Origin: Micromonospora eburnea
GTDB taxonomy: Bacteria > Actinomycetota > Actinomycetes > Mycobacteriales > Micromonosporaceae
DNA: 64,000 bases
NCBI RefSeq assembly: GCF_900090225.1
Contig: NZ_FMHY01000002.1
Span: 6,634,001 to 6,698,000, forward strand
Reading direction: 5' to 3'
In this document: piece by piece, positions 1 through 7,803 of the stretch
Layout of the letters: each line of letters begins with the position of its first letter
Numbering within the stretch: the first letter of the stretch is position 1
The notes under the pieces: model-generated
The model's input: the letters and a program-made list of their open reading frames with translations, nothing else
What the model was told of the DNA's origin: nothing
Databases searched by the model: none
Program-made: the position numbers and the translations under genes

Positions 1-1
1 C

Positions 2-193
2 CTGCCGCACTCCGCGCCGCTGCCCGAGTTGCTGCACGTGATCCTGGCCACCGGCAAGGTCACCGCCTGCACGCAGTGCGCGGCCCGCCGGGACATCGAC
101 CAGGGCGACGTCATCCCCGGCGTACGTATTGCCGGCGCGGCGGTCTTCGTCGAGGAGGCGATGGCCGAGGGTGCCCAGGCCCTGGTCTACTGA
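2..193 (+). CDS. DsrE-family protein, C-terminal part (gene cut by the window edge)
   Basis: An open frame runs from the window edge to TGA at 191-193 and gives 63 residues. It reads through ELLHVILATGKVTACTQCAA, then RDIDQGDVIPGVRIAGAAVF, and ends GAQALVY. The CxxC pair after a hydrophobic strand and the terminal strand-helix pattern match the C-terminal half of DsrE/DsrF-like sulfur-relay proteins, which carry or sense sulfane sulfur through a cysteine. The N-terminal half lies outside the window, so the start and full cysteine set cannot be judged. It converges on the next gene. The nearby rhodanese operon makes a sulfur role plausible, but that is inference. Confidence 0.7.
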   Translation: MPHSAPLPELLHVILATGKVTACTQCAARRDIDQGDVIPGVRIAGAAVFVEEAMAEGAQALVY

Positions 194-226
194 CGCGTTT
201 CCCGGCGCGTAGCGGTCGGGGTCGGG

Positions 227-1093
227 TCAGGCCGGACAGCCGGTGGTGACGGCGACGCGAACCCGGCCGTCGACGCGCTCGGCCAGCACCGCGGGGTGGG
301 ATCGCAGGGCGTACAGGTCGGCGGAGTCGCGTACCGCGGGGGTGCCGTCGGCGGCGTCGCGGAACGCACTGGCCAGCGGCCTGCCGGCCGACCCGCCGGT
401 GGCCTCGGCGTAAGCGGTCCGGGCCGTGCCGCCCGCCGGGCAGGGCGCGGCGACCACCTCGACCGGGCCGGTCGCTCCGCCCCAGCGGGCGAGGGACCGG
501 GTCACCTCGGCGGACTCGCGCTCGGCGCCGGCCGTTCCTGGCGCGCGGTAGCCCGCACCGACCGGCCGGCAGCCGGTGGTGGCGGTGATCAGCACCCGGC
601 CCGGCCCGGTGGACCGGCCCTCGACCGCGACGAACTCGCCCGCGTCCGCCCTGAGCACCGGGCCGTCGCCCAACGTCCGGACGCCCGCCCGCCAGGCCGC
701 CGGCAGCCGATCGGCCATCCGCCGGAGCAGGCCGCCCGCGTCGTCACCCGCGACGACGACCTCCACGCCGCGGGTCAGCTCGGCACCAGCGTCCATCGGG
801 GTGATCCGGCAGCCTCGGTCGAGCCGGTCCGGCACGATCGCCGGGACGCCGTCCCGGCCGACAGCGGCCAGCAGTTCACCGACCGCCCGGTCGACCACCG
901 GCCCGGACTGATCAAGCGAGCGCTGCTCCCGCACCGTCGGCGGGTCGTGCCGTACCGACCACCAGGTCAGCCCGGCGAGCAGCACCCCCCACGCCACCGT
1001 CGCGGCCACCAGCCAGCGCAGCCCGCGCCGCCCCGGCGACGGCTGGCCGGAAAGGACCGGCGGAGCGTACCCCCCCTGAACACCACCACTCAC
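227..1093 (-). CDS. single-pass membrane protein of unknown function
   Basis: A 288-residue protein. A short glycine/proline-rich cytoplasmic N-terminus is followed by one membrane helix (about residues 26-46, LRWLVAATVAWGVLLAG) and a long extracytoplasmic part. Four cysteines in that part (in DRGCRIT, TTGCRPV, AAPCPAG and the last TGCPA) could form disulfides. I do not recognise a catalytic family. GTG at 1093 is preferred because AGGA lies 7 nt upstream; GTG at 1099 is in frame and also possible. It converges with the DsrE gene and is separated from the sulfur operon behind it by an inverted repeat. Gene-like codon bias supports it; no function is claimed. Confidence 0.75.
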   Translation of the reverse strand: MSGGVQGGYAPPVLSGQPSPGRRGLRWLVAATVAWGVLLAGLTWWSVRHDPPTVREQRSLDQSGPVVDRAVGELLAAVGRDGVPAIVPDRLDRGCRITPMDAGAELTRGVEVVVAGDDAGGLLRRMADRLPAAWRAGVRTLGDGPVLRADAGEFVAVEGRSTGPGRVLITATTGCRPVGAGYRAPGTAGAERESAEVTRSLARWGGATGPVEVVAAPCPAGGTARTAYAEATGGSAGRPLASAFRDAADGTPAVRDSADLYALRSHPAVLAERVDGRVRVAVTTGCPA

Positions 1094-1126
1094 CGACACA
1101 TCCTGTCACGCGCCTCCCGACCCGCC

Positions 1127-1200
1127 GTCGATCATGGAGTTGAGGTGCCGAACACTGCCACAAAGCCGGGCGGATCGGGTGCCACAAGTCCATGATCGAC
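1127..1200. repeat. inverted repeat with 12-bp arms (GTCGATCATGGA)
   Basis: GTCGATCATGGA at 1127-1138 and its exact reverse complement at 1189-1200 flank a 50-nt centre. The element lies between two minus-strand genes. A related arm beginning GTCGATCA occurs at 43409-43468 and a lone half (CATGATCGAC) at 18543-18552, so this looks like a dispersed REP-like or terminator element. Confidence 0.6.
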
Positions 1201-1268
1201 GAGCAAACGGGGGTGGCCCGCCGCCCGGGGTGGGGCGACGGGCCACTGGCGGGGCGGTGTGTGACGGG

Positions 1269-1592
1269 TCAGGGGATGACGGTGACGGTGGCTTCGTTGA
1301 GGCCGCGGGTGGCGGTGACGGTGATGTCGCCGTTGCCGTGGCGGGAGAGGGCGCGCAGGGTCCAGTCGCCCGGCGCGGCGAAGAACCGGAACTGGCCGGC
1401 CGGGGAGGTCACCACCTCGGCGGTGAACTCGCCGGTCGAGTCGAGCAGCCGGACGTAGGCGCCCGGCACGGCCTCGCCGGACTCGGCCCTGACCAGGCCG
1501 GTGATGACGGTTTCCTTCTCCAGGTCCAGGCTGGCCGGCAGCGGGGCGGCCTGGTCCGGTGCGGCGCAACCGGCGGCGGTGGGAGCAGTCAT
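1269..1592 (-). CDS. sseC: SseC-like DUF1416 protein of the sulfurtransferase operon
   Basis: A 107-residue protein. After a short Ala/Pro-rich N-terminus it has a carboxypeptidase-regulatory-like beta-sandwich: GLVRAESGEAVPGAYVRLLD, then VVTSPAGQFRFFAAPGDW and the closing VTATRGLNEATVTVIP. This is the DUF1416 pattern of mycobacterial SseC, which is encoded beside CysA2/SseA rhodaneses. The ATG at 1592 lies only 5 bp after the rhodanese stop at 1598, so the two genes are almost certainly cotranscribed. The molecular role is not established; family and context suggest a partner in sulfur handling or assimilation. A single cysteine (Cys9) lies in the N-terminal tail. Confidence 0.88.
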   Translation of the reverse strand: MTAPTAAGCAAPDQAAPLPASLDLEKETVITGLVRAESGEAVPGAYVRLLDSTGEFTAEVVTSPAGQFRFFAAPGDWTLRALSRHGNGDITVTATRGLNEATVTVIP

Positions 1593-1597
1593 CGGGA

Positions 1598-2446
1598 TCA
1601 CGCCTCCCCGGGCTCGTCGCCGAGCGCGACCGGCACGCCGACCAGCGAGCCGTACTCGGTCCAGGAACCGTCGTAGTTCTTCACGTTGCGGTGACCGAGC
1701 AGCTCCTGGAGCACGAACCAGCTGTGCGAGGAGCGCTCGCCGATCCGGCAGTACGCGATGGTCTCCTTGCTGTCGTCCAGCCCGGCGTCGGCGTAGATCT
1801 TGCGCAGCTCGTCGTCGGACTTGAACGTGCCGTCCTCGTTGGCCGCCTTGGACCACGGGACGCTGATCGCGGTGGGGATGTGGCCGGCCCGCTGAGCCTG
1901 CTCCTGCGGCAGGTGGGCGGGGGCGAGGAGGCGGCCCGCGAACTCGTCGGGGCTGCGCACGTCGACCAGGTTCTTGGTGCCGATCGCGGCGACCACCTCG
2001 TCGCGGAACGCGCGGATCGAGACGTCCGGCTCCTGCGCGACGTACTGCGTCTTCGGCCGCTCCACCGCGTCGGTGACCAGCGGACGGGCGTCCAGCTCCC
2101 ACTTCTTGCGGCCGCCGTCGAGCAGCTTGACGTCGCCGTGGCCGTAGAGCTTGAAGTACCAGTACGCGTACGCGGCGAACCAGTTGTTGTTGCCGCCGTA
2201 GAGGATCACGGTGTCGTCGTTGGCGATGCCGCGCTCGGAGAGCAGCGCCTCGAACTGGGTCTTGTTGACGAAGTCCCGGCGTACCGGGTCCTGGAGGTCG
2301 GTCCGCCAGTCCAGCTTGATCGCGCCGGCGATGTGGCCGGTGTCGTAGGCCGAGGTGTCCTCGTCGACCTCGACGAAGACGACGCCCGGGGCGTCGATGT
2401 TCTTCTCGGCCCACTCGGCCGAGACGAGTGCGGTGTCGCGACTCAT
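1598..2446 (-). CDS. sseA: thiosulfate sulfurtransferase (tandem-rhodanese protein)
   Basis: A 282-residue cytoplasmic enzyme of usual two-domain rhodanese length. It transfers sulfane sulfur from thiosulfate to cyanide or another thiophile through a cysteine persulfide. The N-terminal domain (about 5-125) is inactive: its loop reads GGNNNW with no cysteine. The C-terminal domain (about 145-275) carries the catalytic loop CRIGERSSH with Cys233, the form typical of thiosulfate-type rhodaneses. DVRSPDEFAG and RAGHIPTAISVPW are the usual CH2 landmarks. AGGGAG precedes ATG at 2446. It heads an operon with sseC and follows a Cys-rich leader peptide about 200 nt upstream, which suggests cysteine-responsive attenuation. 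Confidence 0.95.
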   Translation of the reverse strand: MSRDTALVSAEWAEKNIDAPGVVFVEVDEDTSAYDTGHIAGAIKLDWRTDLQDPVRRDFVNKTQFEALLSERGIANDDTVILYGGNNNWFAAYAYWYFKLYGHGDVKLLDGGRKKWELDARPLVTDAVERPKTQYVAQEPDVSIRAFRDEVVAAIGTKNLVDVRSPDEFAGRLLAPAHLPQEQAQRAGHIPTAISVPWSKAANEDGTFKSDDELRKIYADAGLDDSKETIAYCRIGERSSHSWFVLQELLGHRNVKNYDGSWTEYGSLVGVPVALGDEPGEA

Positions 2447-2652
2447 CAGATCACTCCCTGGTGAGGATTGGATGGTGAGCCAGCGCGTGGAGATCGAAGC
2501 CGGTAGTTTGTCGCACCACGCGCGGGACCCAGAGCTAGGAACGGATCACGGGTACGTGCGACGGCGCCGCTGCCGGGCGATCGGGAGAACACCGGAGGGT
2601 ACGCGAACCCATCGTGCCGATGGCCGCTAGGCGGCCGAGGACAGCCCCGCCG

Positions 2653-2730
2653 TCAGATGACGGGGCGACACAGGCAGGTGGCCACGCGGCACAGGTCGAC
2701 CGCGCGCCGTTTGGTGAGGAGCGTCCCCAT
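2653..2730 (-). CDS. Cys-rich leader peptide, Ms5788A type, upstream of sseA
   Basis: A 25-codon minus-strand frame starts with ATG at 2730. It contains the core TKRRAVDLCRVATCLCR followed by PVI and TGA. The RRAVDLxRV signature plus three closely spaced cysteines matches the small leader peptides found before sulfur-metabolism genes in actinobacteria. There is no Shine-Dalgarno; a TAGTGT -10 element ends 8 nt before the ATG, so it is probably translated leaderless. Ribosome behaviour over the Cys codons would report cysteine-tRNA supply to the downstream sseA-sseC operon, about 206 nt away. Sequence and position are seen directly; attenuation is inferred from the family. Confidence 0.85.
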   Translation of the reverse strand: MGTLLTKRRAVDLCRVATCLCRPVI

Positions 2731-2738
2731 GGGGACGG

Positions 2739-2767
2739 ACACTACCAGCCAGCTCGGCCGATGCCAC
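2739..2767 (-). promoter_or_regulatory. probable housekeeping promoter for the leaderless leader-sseA-sseC transcript
   Basis: On the minus strand GTGGCA (2767-2762), a 17-nt spacer and TAGTGT (2744-2739) precede the leader ATG at 2730 by 8 nt. The -10 fits TANNNT and the -35 matches TTGACA at four of six positions. Transcription would start at or next to the A of ATG. Confidence 0.5.
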
Positions 2768-2868
2768 CGGCCCGACCAGCATCCGGGACACGGCGTGGGA
2801 CCGCGGAAGGCCGGCTGCCGGGTCGTGAGCGGGACTGCCGCCAGCCGGGGCGGGTGGCGTCCCGCCGG

Positions 2869-3654
2869 TCACCCGGCGGTGTTGATCGGCACGTTCTGCG
2901 CGTCGGCGGTGACCAACAGGCCGTCCGGCTTCGGTTCCACCTTGCGGACGGTGAGCTGGAACGGCAGTTCGGGCAGGGGCAGGTTGACCGAGATGCTGTT
3001 GGCGTAGTTGGCCAGCAGCCTCCGGGCCAGCGGCAGATTCGGCAGGCCCTCGGCGGTGAGATCGTCGAACCGCAGCCCCACCTTGCCGTCGGTCACGGTC
3101 AGGTCGGCGGTGCCGGTGACGGTGAGCCTGGTGCCGAGGATGTCCGCCGGCGCGGTGACGACGAGCTTGCCGTCCCGCTCGCCGAGGGTGAGCCCCGGCC
3201 GGTCGAGGAGCTTGGCCATGCTGTCGTAGGAGACGGTGGCACGGCCGTCGACGCGCTCGGCGACCACGTCACCCCGACGGGTACGCAGCGTGTCCAGCGA
3301 CGCCCGTACGTTGTGGGCGTCCACGTCGAGCCGAGGCACGCTGACCGCGTCGCCCTGCACGTTGCCCTGCACGTCGGTCAGCACGATCGAGATGCGCTCG
3401 TACTTCCCGTCGAGCACCTGGGTGACGAACGGGAACCCGGCCACCTCGACCGTGGGCGCCCCGGACCGTACGTCCTTCCGGGCGACCTCCTGCCGCACCT
3501 GCTCGGCGATGGCCCGCTCGGCCACCCCGGCCGCCACCCGGTCGACGACCACCAGCAGCCCGCCGAGCACCAGCAGCAGGACGACGAAACCGATCAGGAC
3601 CTTCCGGCCGCGTCGCCGCGGCCGATCCCCGTACGCCCCGTGCGCCTGCGCCAC
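2869..3654 (-). CDS. LmeA-family (DUF2993) phospholipid-binding protein
   Basis: A 261-residue protein. A charged N-terminus (RPRRRGRK) leads into one membrane/signal helix (about residues 20-40, VLIGFVVLLLVLGGLLVVV), then an extracytoplasmic domain with DUF2993 features: VEVAGFPFVTQVLDGKYERI, the repeated strands LDVDAHNVRASLD and a C-terminal FQLTVRKVEPKPDGLLVTA. Family members such as mycobacterial LmeA bind phospholipids in the envelope and help mannolipid synthesis. I chose GTG at 3654 because AGGAGG sits 5-6 nt upstream; an in-frame TTG at 3699 would add 15 residues. The next upstream gene (stop at 3738) is on the same strand and about 80 bp away. Confidence 0.85.
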   Translation of the reverse strand: MAQAHGAYGDRPRRRGRKVLIGFVVLLLVLGGLLVVVDRVAAGVAERAIAEQVRQEVARKDVRSGAPTVEVAGFPFVTQVLDGKYERISIVLTDVQGNVQGDAVSVPRLDVDAHNVRASLDTLRTRRGDVVAERVDGRATVSYDSMAKLLDRPGLTLGERDGKLVVTAPADILGTRLTVTGTADLTVTDGKVGLRFDDLTAEGLPNLPLARRLLANYANSISVNLPLPELPFQLTVRKVEPKPDGLLVTADAQNVPINTAG

Positions 3655-3737
3655 GCCGCCTCCTCCTCGCCGTCCGCTGTCGTCCGTCTCGCGGCGCAAC
3701 GGTACTTACCCGAGGCGCGAAATCCCCAACCGTCGGC

Positions 3738-4787
3738 TCAGAGGAAGAGCACGCACATGGCGTACGCGGCCGGCGCGGCGAGCGCGAAGCCGCCCAGCGG
3801 CCCCTGCATGTGCCGGGCGATCCACATCGTCGGCGGCTCGCCGGCCATCAGTCGACCCGCCTCGGCGTACCCGACGGCGAGGTCGGTCAGCACCGCGGTG
3901 GCCGCGGTGACCAGCCCGACCAGGGCGGCGCTGGTCGGGGTGAAGCCGACCAGGTAGCTGCCGAGCACCGCACTGGTCAGGGTGCCGAGCATGGCGCCCA
4001 CGACCACGCCGGCGGCGCCGCGGGGCACCTGCGGGGCGAGCCGGGGCCAGGGCGCGATCGCGTCGGTGAGGCGGGCGACGAGCAGCGCGACGGCGGTGGC
4101 GGTGAGGCAGACGGTGATCGCCTGGGTGCCCTTCGGGATCCGGCCGAGCACGATCAGGCTGGCGAAGGCGACCACCCCCACCACGATCAGCAGGGTGCTG
4201 CCGAGCGAATCGGTCACCCGGACCCGGTCCACCCGGCGGACGAGCTGGCCGAGCACACCGAGCACGAAGCCGGCGGCGGCGGCGTACCCGAGCGGGGCCA
4301 GTCCGGCGATCTCGGACTGCACCGCCGCGACGTCGGCGATGGCGGCCGTCCCGGCGCTGATCAGCGCGACCACCAGCAGCGCCGGCGGGCGCATGGCCAT
4401 CGTCCAGGCGAGCACGAAGAGCAGCTGTACGCCGAAGACGATGAACGCGAACGGCAGCCGGTGCCCCGGGCCGGCGGTCTGCGCGCCGAGCACCAGGCCG
4501 ACGCCGAGCAGCGCGGCGAAGCCCGCGATGGTCAGTGCCAGCGGCCGGCGTACCGGGACCGGGGGTTCCTCCTCGTCGGGCAGGTCGGCGGGCTCGTCGT
4601 CCGTACGCCGCCCCGGGCCACCCTTGCGGAGCCGGCGCGGCCCCTTCCGGTCCTGCCGGTCCCCGCCGTCGTCGGCCGCGCCGCTACGCGGGCCTGGCGG
4701 GTAGCCACGGGAGGGGCCGTCCGGCCCCGGACGCGCGTCGTCGGCCCACGGGTCACGGCCGGTCTCGGGCGAGGTCGAGGGAAACAC
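3738..4787 (-). CDS. polytopic membrane protein of unknown function
   Basis: A 349-residue protein. The first 80 residues are a hydrophilic Pro/Gly/Arg/Asp-rich cytoplasmic tail. The rest is almost entirely hydrophobic with about eight membrane helices, starting LALTIAGFAALLGVGLVLG and ending YAMCVLFL. It starts with GTG at 4787. I cannot assign a family motif. Mycobacteria carry a conserved membrane protein at the equivalent place next to glnR, so it looks like a conserved member of this neighbourhood rather than accessory DNA. It is divergent from glnR across about 250 bp. Confidence 0.8.
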   Translation of the reverse strand: MFPSTSPETGRDPWADDARPGPDGPSRGYPPGPRSGAADDGGDRQDRKGPRRLRKGGPGRRTDDEPADLPDEEEPPVPVRRPLALTIAGFAALLGVGLVLGAQTAGPGHRLPFAFIVFGVQLLFVLAWTMAMRPPALLVVALISAGTAAIADVAAVQSEIAGLAPLGYAAAAGFVLGVLGQLVRRVDRVRVTDSLGSTLLIVVGVVAFASLIVLGRIPKGTQAITVCLTATAVALLVARLTDAIAPWPRLAPQVPRGAAGVVVGAMLGTLTSAVLGSYLVGFTPTSAALVGLVTAATAVLTDLAVGYAEAGRLMAGEPPTMWIARHMQGPLGGFALAAPAAYAMCVLFL

Positions 4788-5041
4788 GCCCCGATCGTGC
4801 CAGACCGGGCCGGGCTGGCGGAGGCCACGGTTTCGGGGACGTTAAAACCTGAGCCGCGATCGGGGGCAGAAGGGGCAAACAGGAAAGGACCCAAAGGTGA
4901 AGGGCGGGCGATCCGTTACGCTCGACCCGTTACCCGCCCCCGCCAGCGACGCCGGGACCACGCAAGCTCTCAGCGTCACCCACCCCAGGCGTGCCGCTGG
5001 TCACGCGCGGCCGGAGAGCCGCCCGGGACGGAGGTGATCGT

Positions 5042-5755
5042 GTGGAGATCCTGCTGCTGGTGACCGCACGCGCAGGTGAACCATCGGCGGTGCTGCCGGC
5101 GCTCGACCTGCTGCCGCACTCGGTCCGCACCGCGCCCCGCGACGTCCGCACGTTGGTGTCCGGCCCGACCCCGGACGCCGTCCTGGTGGATGCCCGCGCC
5201 GAGCTGAGCGAGGCCCGGGCGACCTGCCGAATGCTGCACGCCACCGGGTTGGGCGTGCCGCTGGTCGCGGTGGTCACGGAGGCCGGCCTGATCGCGCTGA
5301 ACGCGGACTGGGGCGTGGACGACGTCATCCTGGCATCGGCGGGTCCGGCCGAGGTGGAGGCGCGGCTCCGACTCGCGGTCGGTCGGCGGAGCAGCGCGAC
5401 GGCCGGCACCGGCGGCTCGGTCCGGGCCGGTGAGCTGACCATCGACCCCGACACCTACGCGGCCAAGCTCAAGGGCCGCCCGCTCGACCTCACGTACAAG
5501 GAGTTCGAGCTGCTGAAGTTCCTGGCCCAGCACCCGGGCCGGGTGTTCACCCGGGACCAGTTGCTCCGCGAGGTCTGGGGATACGACTACTTCGGCGGCA
5601 CCCGCACGGTCGACGTGCACGTCCGGCGGCTGCGCGCCAAGCTCGGTTCGGAGTACGAGTCGATGATCGGCACGGTGCGCCAGGTCGGCTACAAGTTCGT
5701 CGTGCCCCCGTCACGTTCATTACCGGAGTCGGAGCCTGCCCCGCTGCCCGTCTGA
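5042..5755 (+). CDS. glnR: GlnR, global nitrogen response regulator (OmpR family)
   Basis: A 237-residue regulator. Residues 1-115 are an atypical receiver (MEILLLVTARAGE, VVTEAGLIALNADWGVDDV, AGPAEVEARLRLAVGR) of the actinobacterial GlnR type, which works without classical phosphorylation. Residues about 135-220 form a winged-helix domain: KLKGRPLDLTYKEFELLKFL, HPGRVFTRDQLLREVWGYD, GTRTVDVHVRRLRAKLG and GTVRQVGYKF. GlnR controls glutamine synthetase, ammonium and nitrate genes and interacts with PhoP control of phosphate. GTG at 5042 is chosen because GGAGG lies 6 nt upstream. Being followed by mshD and pst genes repeats the mycobacterial gene order. Confidence 0.93.
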   Translation: MEILLLVTARAGEPSAVLPALDLLPHSVRTAPRDVRTLVSGPTPDAVLVDARAELSEARATCRMLHATGLGVPLVAVVTEAGLIALNADWGVDDVILASAGPAEVEARLRLAVGRRSSATAGTGGSVRAGELTIDPDTYAAKLKGRPLDLTYKEFELLKFLAQHPGRVFTRDQLLREVWGYDYFGGTRTVDVHVRRLRAKLGSEYESMIGTVRQVGYKFVVPPSRSLPESEPAPLPV

Positions 5756-5774
5756 CCGGAAATCTCCGCGTTCC

Positions 5775-5860
5775 CTCCTTCGGTGGAACTGATCCGATAA
5801 GCCCGTTTTATCCCGGTTAGTGAGATCTATTCTCACTGGCGGACTTATCGGACGAAGGAG
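5775..5860 (+). promoter_or_regulatory. nested hairpin masking the Shine-Dalgarno of the uORF/deacetylase
   Basis: CTCCTTCG (5775-5782) pairs with CGAAGGAG (5853-5860) and TCCGATAAG (5793-5801) pairs with CTTATCGGA (5844-5852), giving a 17-bp stem with one 10-nt bulge. Inside is a second perfect hairpin, AGTGAGA-TCTAT-TCTCACT (5819-5837). The outer 3' arm contains the GGAGG used by the GTG at 5867. The loop region is unusually AT-rich for this genome. It may also end glnR transcription. Confidence 0.55.
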
Positions 5861-5866
5861 GCGGCG

Positions 5867-5932
5867 GTGCGTGCGGTGACCACGGGGGCGACGACGGATC
5901 CGTACCGGAATCCGAGCGGGCGGGGATACTGA
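5867..5932 (+). CDS. 21-codon upstream ORF translationally coupled to the deacetylase gene
   Basis: GTG at 5867 has an ideal GGAGG at 5857-5861 (5-nt spacer) and opens a 21-residue frame beginning MRAVTTGATTDPY and ending GRGY. Its TGA (5930-5932) overlaps the ATG of the deacetylase as TGATG, the classical arrangement for translational coupling. The deacetylase ATG has no better SD of its own. The SD lies in the 3' arm of a long hairpin, so translation of both frames may be regulated by RNA folding. The peptide itself resembles nothing I know and may serve only as a translational relay. Expression is not proven. Confidence 0.5.
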   Translation: MRAVTTGATTDPYRNPSGRGY

Positions 5933-6783
5933 TGCCCGCCACGACACTACGCGCGGCCGGGATCGTGACCCTGGTGGCGGCCGCGCTGCTCGGCTCGGCG
6001 TACGCGCTCGGCCGCAGCCTGATACCCGAGGCATCGCCGCGGGCCACCTCGGTCACGGCCGACGACCCGCGCTACGCGGACCAGCCCCCGGAGACGGACC
6101 CCACACCGCCACCGACGGCCTCCAGCAGCCCGAGCCCGCAGAGCCGTGCCGAGCAGCGGCAGTTGGTCCGCGAAGGGGACGGGCCGTTCGGCAGCCTGAC
6201 CACCACCGAATCCTCCCGGGTCGCGTTGACCTTCGACGACGGACCGGACCCGCAGTACACGCCGCAGGTGCTCGCGCTGCTCAAGGAGTACGGCGTCAAG
6301 GCCACCTTCTGCCTGGTGGGCGAGAACGTGCAGAGCTACCCGGAGCTGGTCCGGGACATCGTGGCGGACGGGCACACCCTCTGCAACCACTCGTGGGAGC
6401 ACGACCTGAGCCTGGGCCAGCGGTCGTCGGACGCCATCCGGGCCGACCTGCGCCGCACCAACGAGGCGATCCTGTCGGCGGCGCCGAACGCACGGATCGC
6501 GTACTTCCGGCAGCCCGGCGGCAACTGGACCGCCCCGGCCGTGTCAGTCTGCGAGGACCTGGGCATGACCCCGCTGCACTGGGCGGTCGACCCGTCCGAC
6601 TGGCAGGTGCCCGGCGCGGCGCAGATCACCAGGGTGGTCATGACCGAGACCGGACCCGGCTCGATCGTGCTGATGCACGACGCCGGTGGCGACCGGACGG
6701 GCACCGTCGCGGCGTTGCGGAACCTGCTGCCCGAGCTGATGAGCCGGTACCAGTTGGAGGCCCTGCCGACCGGCACCACGTGA
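5932..6783 (+). CDS. secreted/membrane-anchored polysaccharide deacetylase (NodB domain, CE4)
   Basis: A 283-residue protein with an N-terminal membrane/signal segment (about 5-27), a Pro/Ser/Thr linker (about 45-75) and a NodB domain. The CE4 motifs are all present: TFDDGPD (motif 1, catalytic Asp and metal Asp), the NHSWEHD histidine pair (motif 2), RQPGG (motif 3), the WAVDPSDW motif and LMHDAGG (motif 5). Such enzymes remove N- or O-acetyl groups from peptidoglycan or other envelope glycans outside the membrane. It is downstream of glnR behind a structured leader. A perfect 20-bp duplication (6766-6785 and 6792-6811) spans the stop codon, so the last residues PTGTT plus stop occur twice. 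Confidence 0.9.
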   Translation: MPATTLRAAGIVTLVAAALLGSAYALGRSLIPEASPRATSVTADDPRYADQPPETDPTPPPTASSSPSPQSRAEQRQLVREGDGPFGSLTTTESSRVALTFDDGPDPQYTPQVLALLKEYGVKATFCLVGENVQSYPELVRDIVADGHTLCNHSWEHDLSLGQRSSDAIRADLRRTNEAILSAAPNARIAYFRQPGGNWTAPAVSVCEDLGMTPLHWAVDPSDWQVPGAAQITRVVMTETGPGSIVLMHDAGGDRTGTVAALRNLLPELMSRYQLEALPTGTT

Positions 6784-6876
6784 CGGCCAGCCCGACCGGC
6801 ACCACGTGACGACCGCCACGGGCCGGTTCACGGGTCCGGGACGAGCGGGGGCGGGCCGGCCCGCTACGGTGACGGA

Positions 6877-7803
6877 ATGAGCAGCACGGAGCCGACCGTC
6901 GACCGAGTCGCCCGCGCCGACCGGCTGGCTCCGGTCGAGGTGGCCGAGGTGCTGGCGCTGGCCCGCACCGCCGGGGACGCGGACGGGGCCGACCCGCTCG
7001 ACGAGCACGTGCTGCTGCGGCTGCGGGACCCGGAGGCGCCGGCCGTGCACCTCACCGCCCGGGCCACCGACAACACCCTCACCGGGTACGCCCACCTCGA
7101 CACCACCGATCCGGCGGGCGGCATCGGGGTGGAGTTGGTCGTGCATCCGACGTACCGGCGGCGGGGCACCGGGCGGGCCCTGGCCCGGGGGGTGCTGGCC
7201 GCGGCGTCCGGCCCGCTGCGCGCCTGGGCGCACGGCGATCACCCGTCCGCCGCCGCGCTCGCCGTGGACCTGGGCTTCGCCCGCGCTCGGGTGCTCTGGC
7301 AGCTGCGCCGCCCGCTGACCGCGGCGCTGCCCGAGCCCGTCCTGCCCGACGGCGTGCAACTGCGCGCGTTCCGTCCAGGCGAGGACGACGACGCCTGGCT
7401 GGCACTGAACAACGCCGCCTTCGCCGAGCACCCGGAACAGGGCCGGTGGACCCGGGCCGACCTGCGGGTACGCCTGGCCGAGCCGTGGTTCGACCCGGCC
7501 GGTTTCCTGCTCGCGGTGGACTCGGCCACCGGACGGCTGCTCGGCTTCCACTGGACCAAGGTCCACGAGCGCCCCGGCTCGGCCCGGATCGGCGAGGTCT
7601 ACGTGCTCGGCGTGAGTCCGTCGGCGCACCGGGGCGGGCTCGGCCGGGCGCTCACCACCGCCGGGCTGGCCCACCTGCGGGACCGGCGGGGGCTGGACCG
7701 GGTGATGCTCTATGTCGACGAGTCCAACACCCGTGCGGTCGCCCTCTACGAAGGGCTCGGCTTCGCTCGCTGGTCCGCCCACGTCAACTACCAGCTCGGC
7801 TGA
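6877..7803 (+). CDS. mshD: mycothiol synthase MshD
   Basis: A 308-residue double-GNAT acetyltransferase that acetylates Cys-GlcN-Ins with acetyl-CoA, the last step of mycothiol synthesis. The N-terminal GNAT half contains VVHPTYRRRGTGRALARG; the C-terminal active half contains VLGVSPSAHRGGLGRALTTA and ends with LYEGLGFARWSAHVNYQLG. ALNNAAFAEHPEQGRW is a conserved MshD stretch. Length and two-domain layout are normal. ATG at 6877 fits the family N-terminus. Its place between glnR and the pst operon is the same as in mycobacteria, and it marks the host as a mycothiol-producing actinobacterium. Confidence 0.95.
   Translation: MSSTEPTVDRVARADRLAPVEVAEVLALARTAGDADGADPLDEHVLLRLRDPEAPAVHLTARATDNTLTGYAHLDTTDPAGGIGVELVVHPTYRRRGTGRALARGVLAAASGPLRAWAHGDHPSAAALAVDLGFARARVLWQLRRPLTAALPEPVLPDGVQLRAFRPGEDDDAWLALNNAAFAEHPEQGRWTRADLRVRLAEPWFDPAGFLLAVDSATGRLLGFHWTKVHERPGSARIGEVYVLGVSPSAHRGGLGRALTTAGLAHLRDRRGLDRVMLYVDESNTRAVALYEGLGFARWSAHVNYQLG

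Noticed and set aside
2627..2872. An 81-codon minus-strand frame covering the Cys-rich leader peptide
   Set aside because: It uses a different frame from the leader, has no SD and lacks homology features; the leader frame is the better explanation.
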